Source: Salvia splendens
Lineage: Eukaryota; Streptophyta; Magnoliopsida; Lamiales; Lamiaceae
DNA length: 64,000 bases
Direction: 5' to 3'
NCBI RefSeq assembly: GCF_004379255.2
Contig: NC_056033.1
Coordinates: 3,762,172-3,826,171, forward strand
Shown: positions 46,683 to 56,631 of the stretch, in pieces
Position numbering within the stretch: the stretch's first letter is position 1
Layout of the letters: each line of letters opens with the position of its first letter
The notes under the pieces: model-generated
Database searches by the model: none
What the model saw: the letters and a program-made list of their open reading frames with translations, nothing else
Told to the model about the DNA's origin: nothing
Made by a program: the position numbers and the translations under genes

Positions 46683-47086
46683 GTGTCTGAAAAGAGAGAA
46701 CAAAATTTGTAACCACTAGATTCCTTTTTTTAGTCTAAAGTATATGAATATCGTGGGTGTCTAAAAAGAGAGAACAAAATTTGTAACCACTAGATTCCTT
46801 TTTTTAGTCTAAAGTACTCCCTCCGTCCCACATAATTTGGGACACTTTGACCGGGCACGGGTTTTAAGAAATGTAATGAAAAGTGAGTTGAAAAAGTTAG
46901 TAGAATGTGGGTCCTACTTTTATATATTAGTTTTATAATTAAATGTGAGTAGGAATGAGTTAGTGAAATGTGGGGTCCACTACCAAAAATGGTAAAAGTG
47001 AAATTGGTCAAATTATGTGGGACGGCCCAAAATAGAAAACTGGGTCAAATTATGTGGGACGGAGGGAGTATATGAATATCGTGGGA
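46683..47086. repeat. 74-base tandem duplication, second copy split by a MITE
   Basis: Copy 1 is 46683-46756. Copy 2 starts at 46757, is interrupted after 46814 by the MITE at 46815-47070, and resumes with tatgaatatcgtggg. Copy 1 shows the unoccupied site. Confidence 0.85.
46815..47070 (+). mobile_element. Stowaway-like MITE
   Basis: 256 bases including TA at both ends; termini tactccctccgtcccacata and tatgtgggacggagggagta are near-perfect inverted repeats. The empty site in the neighbouring duplicate confirms TA target duplication. Confidence 0.9.
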
Positions 47087-48130
47087 CCGGAGATTTATTT
47101 TGGTCACCAAAAAAATATTCCCAGTTACATTATCACATTTGGATACATTAAAAAAATACTATTCTCTCTATTTTACTTTATTTACTACGGAGTACGTTTT
47201 ATTACTAGTATTATTTAACACACTAAATACATGTTAGTAGTATATAAAATCTATTGTCGTTTTTCAAAATGTATCACTTTGAGAGAAGCAGAGTATATAA
47301 ATTTTAAAGTTTGCGAGTATACTCCACCATCTGAATTCTGAAGTGACTGAACCAATATTTTATGATTTTTTTTTGCTAAAAGAATATCTAATTAAACGAA
47401 TTTATTTCCTTTTGTCTAGACTCAGAAATTAAGGAGACTCGAATCACTTCTTTGGATTCACGCATCCATATATAAAAATCTAATTCACATTGTAAATTAA
47501 TAAATTTTGACTATGCAGTATTAAACTTCACCTTATTAATAATTAAAAGTAATTATAGAATAATCAAAAGTATAAATATTAACATTTTGAGTTTACATCT
47601 CCACATGCATTTATATGTTTTGTTACCTATAAAAGCGTATCTCATTTAGGAAATCAATCCCTAGCAAGATGTCACAATTTTATTTATCGACTCTTATTGG
47701 AACATTTTTCGTAGTCTGTAATCTAGAATCTAGATCATATAAACATAGAGATACCTAAAGTTTACGGTTCGGAGCCGCAAAAAACCGTCAGTTCAGAACT
47801 AAAATCGGAATCGGCAGTTTTCGAACCAAACTGTAACCGCGAGATACACTCAAAGTTCGATTCCGGTTCGAGATTTTCCGGAACTGAAACCGGCGGTTCC
47901 GTAAACTTGGGCATGTCTTTATATACATAGATTGAGGCTACGTATCATGAAATTGGCCTTGCAGAATTGGAATTTGAGCCTTCAATTCAAAATCCAATGT
48001 TTGGTACCGTAAAATATTTGAATTTGATATTAAATTACAATTTCAATTATTTTCAATTCCACAATTTGAATTCCAAATAGTTATAAAATTGGACACATTT
48101 ACACACTGCACGAGTGCACATAGGCACACT
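47087..48130. other. Intergenic stretch with a possible MITE left arm
   Basis: No gene. From about 47932 the sequence (ggctacgtatcatgaaattg, then tttggtaccgtaaaatattt) resembles the left arm of the inverted-repeat element at 26449. Confidence 0.35.
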
Positions 48131-48337
48131 CAGGGGCGAATCTACTTAATGTATGTAAGGGGCAATTGCCCCACCTCAATTTATTTTTATGTATACTAAT
48201 TTCTTATTTAATTTCTAGTTTTTTTTTAATTTCTAATTTTTTTTAATTTCCTTTATAAATGCCCCACCTCAAATTTTTAAAAAAAATCATATATTTATTT
48301 TTGCCCCTGTTGAACTAAATTTCTAGCTCCGCCCATG
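48131..48337. mobile_element. hAT-type MITE
   Basis: 207 bases with termini caggggcgaatctac and, reverse-complemented, catgggcggagctag, flanked by ggcacact (48123-48130) and cgcacact (48338-48345), a one-mismatch 8-base duplication. Same family as 42217-42405. It appears inserted in a degraded copy of the 26449-type element. Confidence 0.8.
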
Positions 48338-48713
48338 CGCACACTATATATACACTACACGCACGCATGCATGCACACACATACTTCATATTAATAATAG
48401 TAATTCCAATTCCGACTACCGATCCGACAATAAATAAATTCTATGTCAACTTCAATGGATTGTTGCAGTATGAACGTGTATTTGTATAATTGATTCCACA
48501 TGCTATTATTTTATAGATTCGGTAGATATCGCATGTATTATAAATTACGCAAGTACTATAATTTACCTTTTAGTATATCACCTCAATTACTCAAAGCCCA
48601 AATCTTCCGATCTCCTAATTGAAAGCATTCAACACTTTATATTTTATGCTCTAAAAATTACAGTTTATATTCCGCAAATTACATTTATCAAAAACTAAAT
48701 GAAATAATTACAT
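48338..48713. other. Short intergenic stretch
   Basis: 3' flank of ERF copy 4. Nothing else supported. Confidence 0.5.
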
Positions 48714-49190
48714 CTAACGAAGACGCCGATCATCTATACAAATACGACGTCGCTTACCCACCCTGTTCGGTTCGGAAGCACCCGAGCCGATGAGGTGAGG
48801 GAAGTTGACCCGAGCCCGAGACCCATGCAGCTTGAACGCGGCTCTGTCGTAAGCCAAGCCGGCCTCCTCCGGCGTCTCGTACGTCCCTAGCCACAACCTC
48901 GACCCCTTCTTCTCCGGATTCCTTATCTCCGCCGCGAACTTCCCCCACGGCCGCCGCCTCACGCCTCTGTACCGCTTCCAATCCGCCGCCGCCGACGCAC
49001 CGTCGTCGTCGCCGCCGCACATCAGCTCCTTGATCATCTGCGATGAAACCCCGTCGTCGTCGTCGGAGAGCGCTGCTGCGTCGCGGATCGGGAAATCGGC
49101 GTCGCTGAGGAGATAGTCCTGTACGGATTGGAGCCAAGCTGAAACGAATTCGGATGCAATTTCAGCTTCCATTGTTTCTGTGTTCATCAT
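48714..49190 (-). CDS. AP2/ERF transcription factor, group IX-like (ERF copy 4)
   Basis: Single-exon gene, 158 residues from the first ATG. The paralogues suggest translation may start at the seventh codon (MEAEIASEF, base 49172). The N-terminal block [20 protein letters not shown] is followed by an acidic motif ([20 protein letters not shown]), a short alanine linker and the AP2 domain at about 74-131 ([39 protein letters not shown]). The tail is short and basic ([14 protein letters not shown]). It has [13 protein letters not shown] where the others have [17 protein letters not shown] residues, the most divergent AP2 helix of the set. It is probably a GCC-box-binding regulator, as for its paralogues. 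Confidence 0.93.
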   Translation of the reverse strand: MMNTETMEAEIASEFVSAWLQSVQDYLLSDADFPIRDAAALSDDDDGVSSQMIKELMCGGDDDGASAAADWKRYRGVRRRPWGKFAAEIRNPEKKGSRLWLGTYETPEEAGLAYDRAAFKLHGSRARVNFPHLIGSGASEPNRVGKRRRICIDDRRLR

Positions 49191-49283
49191 GGAAATGTTG
49201 AAGATTGAGATTTGGGGAAAATTTTAATCTTTGTGATTTTGGCTCCAAATTTTGGTGAATGCAATTGCAGTGTTTGATGTGTG

Positions 49284-49295
49284 ATTTATATAGAG
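49284..49295 (-). promoter_or_regulatory. TATA box of ERF copy 4
   Basis: ctatataaat on the minus strand, about 100-115 bases upstream of the start. Confidence 0.5.
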
Positions 49296-51335
49296 TGAAT
49301 TACAGTGTTTATTTAACTACTATTGGAAATGAGACTTATTGAGTTCTACGAAATTGCATGTATGTATTAGGCTTATTTATTTTATTTTAAATTTAGCCAC
49401 GTTTTTATTTTTATGTTTTTTATTCAAAGGAATTGTAGGGAGTGACATATTTTACTTTTGTTTATTAACGATAATGAAGTTGTCTGATCCAAAACGACAG
49501 GTCGCTAACAGGTGGAAAGTAGGATTATTATTCTAGATGGGGCATGCGTTGATAATTGATCATGTATTAATGATTCTAATCCAGATAAATAAAATACTAA
49601 TCCAGATTTTTGGTAAAATAAAAAAATACTAATCCAGATAAATAAAGATCCCCATGTCACTTTTGAATTTGTCGTCCAGTTCTCAATTTAAATCTCTCAC
49701 ATAATATGATAGGTGTAAATAACAAAGAAAGTTAAAATTGAGTCTTTTTTTGTTGGTAAAGAAAATCGAGTCTTTAAATATTGCTTTAAGGTTTGAATTT
49801 TTAAAAAATAAATTTGATCAATTTTGCCAATGAGGTGAATACGTGAATATTAAATTGCAAATGCTTCTTTATTTTGATAATTATGGTGACAGTGGTGGTT
49901 GGCTTTCTAAAAAAGCATCCATTATACGACTACGTCATTGTCCATATTGATATTCAAAAATATATAGTAGTAGTACTACGTAGGGCCTCAATAAAAAAGA
50001 TTATACTATTAAACTATAATATGGCTAATAGTATTAAATAGTTGGATCAACAACGTGACTTAAAAAGAATTAACTAAAGGGGGCTTTCTGCAAATAGTTC
50101 CACGAATTAAGGATTAATTACCTTCCAGGAAGTATGGTTAATCAATTAAAATCCACCCTCGACATTTAATCACCTTCCACGAATGTACCGTACCTCCGGC
50201 GACCGGCCCAAAAAACTGGTGATCCGTCAGGCTACGACTATTTCGTCTTTATATATATGAATTATATGAGTGTCACTATTCAAAATTTGTGTTAAGAATG
50301 CCTATTCACTCACTTATTCAAAACAAAGATTCATCTTCAGATGTGTGCAAGGGAATTTAAAATTTGATTTGGGCTAACAAAGCTAAACTAAAAACAAGAG
50401 GAAGATAATAGAAAATGAAGCCGGTTTTTCGTTTTGTGTATTTCTCCTCCAAGATCTACTTGCTCTAGTGGCAGAGTGTTTAATTCATATGGCCAAACGT
50501 TGATGCATACTCCTATAATTTTGTCAGTAGTGATTGACGGTAAGTACGATTATAGTTTGTACTTGATAATTATCCCTAATCATTTGTTAATCTGCAGATG
50601 CTTCCTGTACGGCCTTGTCCTTGTCCGTACATTCTTATATTGGAGTATTCAATCAAGAAACCACACCATACATATTAATACTCCTATATTTAATTTTAAT
50701 TTTATTATCAATGACATAAAAGTAAGTAAAAACAATATCCCTACTTTCTTTTCTTATTTTATTCCTCTTCATTTAATTTATTAAATATTATTTTCTTAAA
50801 TTCTGTGATCAAAATGTGTTCATTCAAGGATATTCAACTCGTGAAAATCTTGCATGTTAATGATAAAATCGGAGTAATTTACTTTCTTTTTCCAAATAAA
50901 ATAAAATAAACGAAAAAAGGGCAGTCGCTTAATCCCATGTTATTCAGAATCATACTATATTATAGTTTCTTGAAGCTTAAAACTTGTTGCAAATGAATGT
51001 CTTTGATGGCAGGCCGGCTGTTCCAACAAAACTTGGCTCCACATGGCAAATCCACAGTTTTTTTTTTCATTTTTCTTGTTTCATTGGTTGGTTTGTCTAC
51101 AACTGCATATACTTATTCCTTCACCTCCAATATATATACATACATATTGATATTGCTTGGAACACTCTGTCCATCGCTAACATCTCCAACATCCAATGAA
51201 TTGTTGACAACTTTGAGGTGCCACATTTCTTCTTTGATGCATTTGGAACCATTTTCCCTTTATAGATCTATGAATGTGATGTGAAATTGTGAATGCAGAT
51301 ATTTTTACAGCACATCATCTTGGTGGTTGGTGATA
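49296..51335. other. ERF copy 4 upstream region and ATPase upstream region
   Basis: No genes supported. Contains the AACGTG block at 50050; otherwise AT-rich. Confidence 0.5.
50050..50070 (+). promoter_or_regulatory. Conserved AACGTG block, about 0.9 kb upstream of ERF copy 4
   Basis: acaacgtgacttaaaaagaa, followed about 60 bases later by accttccaggaagt, matching the second word seen at the 20251 and 25697 copies. Confidence 0.4.
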
Positions 51336-54300
51336 ATGGACAAGTCCATAGCACTCGGTCCGGTCATTCGGGAAGAAGTTAATCTGGTAATTTCTTGTAA
51401 TATTCTTGAAAATGAGGTTTTTGGCATATGAACTTGAATGATTAATTAATGCAGGAGACTATACCCGTCGAAGAGGTTTTCAAATTCCTCGAATGCACGC
51501 CACAAGGTTTGGACACGGGCCAAGTTAAGGAAAGATTGGGTATATTTGGATACAACAAACTCCAAGAGAAAAATGTTCGCAACACCTCTTCACACTGCCA
51601 TGCTTGTTTCTCATCTAATTAGTATTACTTCTAATCCCTTCTCATGTTTATAGGAAAGCAAGATTCTCAAGTCTGGGGTTTATGTGGAATCCTTTATCTT
51701 GGGTGATGGAAGCAGCAGCTACAATGGCCATTGCTCTTGCACATGGAGGGGTACTATTGTTTGTTTCCTCTTTCAACATTTCATTTCTCGATTTTCATAA
51801 AGCATTTTTCACTTGAGTCAATATGTTCCTGCAGAATAAGCCATCTGATTACCCTGACTTCATTGGCATCATTGTGTTGCTCATCATCAACTTGACCATC
51901 AGTTTCATCGAGGAGAACAATGCTGGGAACGCTGCTGCTGCCCTCATGGCTAGATTGGCTCCAAAATCCAAGGTTTGTTGGTGATGACAAAGTTATCACT
52001 GCCATCATCTTGATTTTGTGCATCCAATCTGATTAATCATGTCCAGGTTCTACGAGATGGAAAGTGGAGCGAAGAAGAAGCGGCCATTCTGGTCCCTGGT
52101 GACATAATCAGCATCAAACTCGGAGACATCATTCCGGCTGATGCACGCCTTTTGGAAGGAGATCCTCTGAAAATAGACCAGGTGCTTTCAAAATCTCATC
52201 ATTTCTTGCTGTCCTGTTTGCTAAAGGAAATCCTAGCTCTTATCGACTGTTTTTGAACCGTGCAGTCTGCTCTAGACCAGGAGATGGCCGGGATGGACGT
52301 CCTCTGCAGTGACAAAACAGGAACCTTGACTCTGAACAAGCTCACTGTGGACAAGAACATGATTGAGGTACTTGTCATGAAAAGAAATGCACAAAATAAC
52401 TCTCTGTTGCCTTCCGTTTAACTTCTTAGCCACGTCGTGTACTGGCAGCTGTTTGCCAACGGAGTTGACAGGGACGCGGTGGTACTGATGGCTGCAAGAG
52501 CATCTAGGCTGGAGAATCAAGATGCAATCGACACTGCAATCGTCTCAATGCTGGGAGATTCAAAGGAGGTATGACCTTTTCATACTTGTTGATGACGGAT
52601 AGATAGATAGATTCATGCTAAACTCACTCGGTTTCGTTTGAAGGCACGAGCTGGGATAACGGAGGTGCATTTCCTGCCATTCAATCCAACAGACAAGAGA
52701 ACTGCTCTTACATACACAGATAAAGCAGGGAAAATGCACAGGGTTAGCAAAGGTGCACCGGAGCAGGTACGTCTCACTCTCGTCAACTGCTATACCTTTC
52801 GGATACACGAGATGCTGACATTCTTGACACGAATCTCTATAGATTCTCAACCTAGCACACAATAGATCAGAGATTGAACGAAGGGTGCATGCCATAATCG
52901 ACAAGTTTGCAGAGCGTGGACTCCGCTCCCTTGGAGTTGCTCGACAGGAAGTGCCTGCTGGCACCAAAGACAGCCCCGGTGGCCCTTGGGAGTTCGTTGG
53001 CCTTCTCCCGCTCTTTGATCCTCCTCATCACGACAGTGCTGAGACGATTAGGAGAGCTCTCGATCTAGGTGTCAGTGTCAAGATGATAACAGGTGATCAA
53101 TTGGCTATTGCTAAGGAGACTGGCAGAAGGCTTGGGATGGGCACAAATATGTATCCTTCGTCATCTCTGCTCGGTGGTTCCAAGGATGAGGCGAATGCTT
53201 CTCTACACGTGGACGAGCTCATTGAGAAGGCCGATGGCTTTGCTGGCGTCTTCCCAGGTATGCATCCTTGTCGCAATCAATGGGCTCCGACTTTTTATCA
53301 GCTCTAATTCCAAATCATTGTCACCTGCAGAGCAAAAATACGAGATTGTGAAGAAGTTGCAAGCTAGGAAACACATCTGTGGGATGACTGGTGACGGCGT
53401 GAATGATGCCCCCGCCCTCAAAGTAGCTGACATAGGGATTGCTGTGGCCGACTCGACAGATGCAGCACGTAGTGCTTCTGATATAGTTCTGACTGAGCGT
53501 GATCATCAGCGCTGTGCTGACGAACCGCGCCATTTTCCAGAGAATGAAAAACTACACGGTGAAGAAAGCACCTTTACGACAATCATAATTCTTCCTTTTA
53601 GTTATTATCAAGAGAAATTTGGCAGTGACTTAGTAAGAGATTAATAGTTTCCTTCTCTTTTCCTAGATTTACGCGGTCTCCATCACTATACGTATAGTGG
53701 TAAGCTTCAGTTTATCTCAACCATAGGATCTCTATCATACTACTAAGCATGTAAATTGTGCCTTATCTTTCTGAAATGGTACTTGCAGCTCGGATTTATG
53801 CTGCTCACTGTGTTCTGGGAATTCGACTTCCCTCCATTCATGGTGCTCGTCATTGCCATCCTCAACGATGGTAAGTCATTTATGATTTAGGAGGCATAGA
53901 CAGCTCCTTTTTTTGCCTCTTTTTGTCTGAGAGAAAGATCGATGTTCAGGTACTATTATGACAATATCGAAAGACAGAGTGAAACCTTCTCCATTTCCGG
54001 ACAGTTGGAAGCTACGTGAGATATTCGCAACTGGGGTAGTCCTTGGAGGTTACTTGGCTCTAATGACTGTAATATTTTTCTGGGCTGCATACGAAACGGA
54101 TTTCTTCCTGGTAAAGCCATCTCTCCATATACCATTCTCAAACAGCCTCTCTAATCATTGATGCCTATTTCTAAAGAACTTTGCTCTTTCTTCCTACATT
54201 TTCTATGTATGTATGTAGAATCATTTCAACGTACGAAGCTTCAACATCCACCACCACAACATTTCGGATCACTCACAAGCGGATCCACTCAATGAGATGA

Positions 54301-55146
54301 TGTCATCTGCAGTTTATCTTCAAGTCAGCACGATCAGCCAGGCCTTGATCTTTGTGACCAGCTCGAGGGGATTTTCTTTCTTCGAACACCCTGGTCTCCT
54401 TCTTGTCACTGCTTTTCTCATTGCACAGCTGGTAATAAGTCAGAATTCAGTTCCCGTCTAATCTGCTTCATCTCTTTACAAGTTCCCAAACCAAGAAAAT
54501 CACCATTTTTTAAGTTCTGGTTGTATCTTGTTTGGCAGACTGCAACTGTAATAGCTGCCACTGCAACAATAAAGTTTGCTGGGATCAGAAGCATAGGGTG
54601 GGGGTGGACGGGGGTGATCTGGCTGTTTAATAAGGTGACGTACATGCTTCTTGATCCCATCAAATTCGCAGTTAGATATGCTCTGAGTGGAAGAGCCTGG
54701 GGCCTTGTGTTGGAGAAAAGGGTAAGTTGTTGTCATAATAGATGAATTTTGAGTAGAAACGTGAGCTGAATGAAGTGCTCGATCCACAGACTGCGTTCTC
54801 CATGAAGAAGGATTTTGGAAGGGAGGCGTGTGAGGCTGCATGGGCGGCTGAGCAACGGACACTACACGGGCTTCAGCCAACTTCACTGTTTGAAAAGAGC
54901 AGCTTTGCAGAACTTAATCTCATGGCAGAAGAAGCTAAACGTCGTGCAGAGATCGCAAGGTTAGCTTTTAAGTTCGGTTAATTGGTAATTTGGTTTGAAT
55001 CGTTATCTGTTTCGGGTCTAAGAATGTTTGTATGGTGTTAATTTTGCAGATTGGTAGAGATTCATACCCTCAAAGGAAAGGTCGCGTCTTTTGCCAAGCT
55101 AAAAGGATTGGACATTGATGCCATGAATCAACACTACACTGTTTAA
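51336..55146 (+). pseudogene. Plasma-membrane H+-ATPase (P3A type) pseudogene
   Basis: Relative of the proton pump that energises the plasma membrane. Seventeen exons with GT-AG borders can be traced: 51336-51386, 51455-51570 (approximate end), 51654-51750, 51835-51972, 52047-52181, 52266-52367, 52449-52568, 52644-52766, 52843-53257, 53331-53558, 53667-53699, 53789-53870, 53950-54110, 54219-54431, 54539-54721, 54790-54959, 55050-55146. Visible motifs: phosphorylation site [29 protein letters not shown], and the C-terminal autoinhibitory region ending YTV, the 14-3-3-binding end. Lesions: a 2-base loss in exon 3 just before the conserved GFMWNP region (near 51680); exon 6 jumps from SAL to EMAGMD, losing about 120 residues including the TGE loop and TM3-TM4; and an 8-base loss in exon 10 after DIVLTE (near 53496). 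These would abolish pumping. Confidence 0.85.
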
Positions 55147-55559
55147 ACATTTCTCCATCTCTCTTTGTTTCTTTTTTCTATGTATCACACGATTATGTAG
55201 CTGCTGAAATTACAATCAAAGAACATATTTACCTTTTTGATGAGATGAAGTTTCAATAGTTGAAGAAGACAACATTATTGTTTCAAGAATTGTTGACAAT
55301 CAAATGAAGAAGGTTGCTTTATTGTATGAGTGCATCGACAAACTCGAATCAAGCAAGAATGTGGAATATATACTTGAAAAATATTAGTTATTACTATAAT
55401 AAGAGTAAAAGAGGATCATCTGCATCTGCAAAGCTTCAAGTGCAGCTTTTGTTAGAACAAGACCAAACTAGAGAGGCAAAGCCAGGAATCTCTAGTTTTC
55501 AGAATCATTTCTGGATTCCTTGCTTCTACTTATCTCCTCTACTACTAACAAGCAATTCC

Positions 55560-55612
55560 AAATCCCTCTCTCTCTCGCTCTCTCTCTCTCTATATATATA
55601 CATATACATATA
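55560..55612. repeat. (CT)n/(AT)n microsatellite
   Basis: ctctctctcgctctctctct followed by tatatatacatatacatata, just upstream of the small plant gene at 55647. Confidence 0.85.
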
Positions 55613-55646
55613 TAGGGTTGAGATAGCCTAATTGAGTCTAGTGAAT

Positions 55647-55919
55647 ATGGGATTGGCCATGAGTTTGATGGGGAAAGGTTTGCCTACAGCACAAATGGTA
55701 AATATGGTGATGGGAACACTTGAAAGACAATTCATAGATAAAGAGATCAAAACTTTTGAGGACTTTCACATTGCAATGCTTAATATCTTCAGGTAATATT
55801 TTTCACCTTCTGTTAAGGATTTCCCTCTCTTGATCTTAATAGCCTGGTTTTATGTTTCCAGCACTTTCAACTCTGCATTGCCTGGTAAACACTATGATGT
55901 TCCTTCTCCAGAGGAAGTC

Positions 55920-55969
<50 letters not shown>

Positions 55970-56309
55970 GTCCTAGTTGGTTGGTTGGGTGGGTGCTAAC
56001 TCAAACAGGTCAACACAGGAATGTTATGGTGAATGGAAGGTCGCCCCAAACGAGGCAGCGAAGAAGGAAGTATTGGTGAAATTTATGAAGGAGAAGGTGA
56101 ATCTAAGCAGGCTGGACGAGTCCAGCCTTATCACAGGAATAGTAACACCACCAGCAGCTATGGCAGCCAAGAGAGCAGGCGAGAGTGTACCTCAGCTAAA
56201 GCTCATCAAGTCCATCCCCGACGTCATTTTTGTGCCCTCAGCCACTGTGTTGGCCCTCATCTCCGTCAAGCTGTCCAGAAAGATGTTCCGTGACAACGCC
56301 ACTGCATAA
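55647..56309 (+). CDS. Small conserved plant protein of unknown function
   Basis: Three exons, 55647-55792, 55862-55922 and 56019-56309, join in frame to a 165-residue protein. Residues 1-22 (MGLAMSLMGKGLPTAQMVNM) form a conserved-looking amphipathic start. Then come ERQFIDKEIKTFEDFHIAML, ALPGKHYDVPSPEEV, VTPPAAMAAKRAG and a C-terminal hydrophobic helix (VIFVPSATVLALISVKLSR). I recall relatives in many plants, some labelled EF-hand family, but I see no clear canonical EF-hand loop, so no function is claimed. A (CT)n tract begins right at the second donor site (55923), which may serve as a long polypyrimidine signal. Confidence 0.85.
55923..55968. repeat. (CT)n microsatellite in intron 2
   Basis: About 23 CT units starting directly at the 5' splice site gtctct. 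Confidence 0.9.
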
Positions 56310-56631
56310 AATTCCACAACCATAATTTCCTACATACTGTAATATATGATGAACACCTGAACTTGTATTTCGATGAACCAAACACACAAGTAATATGCAA
56401 TTTCCATGTTTTCTACTGCCATCAACATCTCATGAATACAAATCTAAGGAAAAGAATAAACACAGAATCTACAGTTGAAGGGGTAATGTAATCAACACTT
56501 TTCTCCAAAAAAAATTTGTGGTCCTATTTGCACGATGAGTTCATTAATGGCAATAGGAACCTTTCCCAGCTGTAATATTCATCTTCTTACCTCCTCCTCA
56601 ACAATACACGAGTGGGCCAAACCTAAGGATG

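Noticed and set aside
50434..51284. ORFs of 71-116 codons upstream of the ATPase locus
   Set aside because: Hydrophobic chance translations of AT-rich DNA with no conserved motif or consistent splice frame.
51336..55146. Treating the ATPase locus as a working gene
   Set aside because: Two independent frameshifts and loss of the TGE loop with TM3-TM4 cannot be fixed by alternative splice choices visible here; sequencing error remains a possible excuse only for the small lesions.
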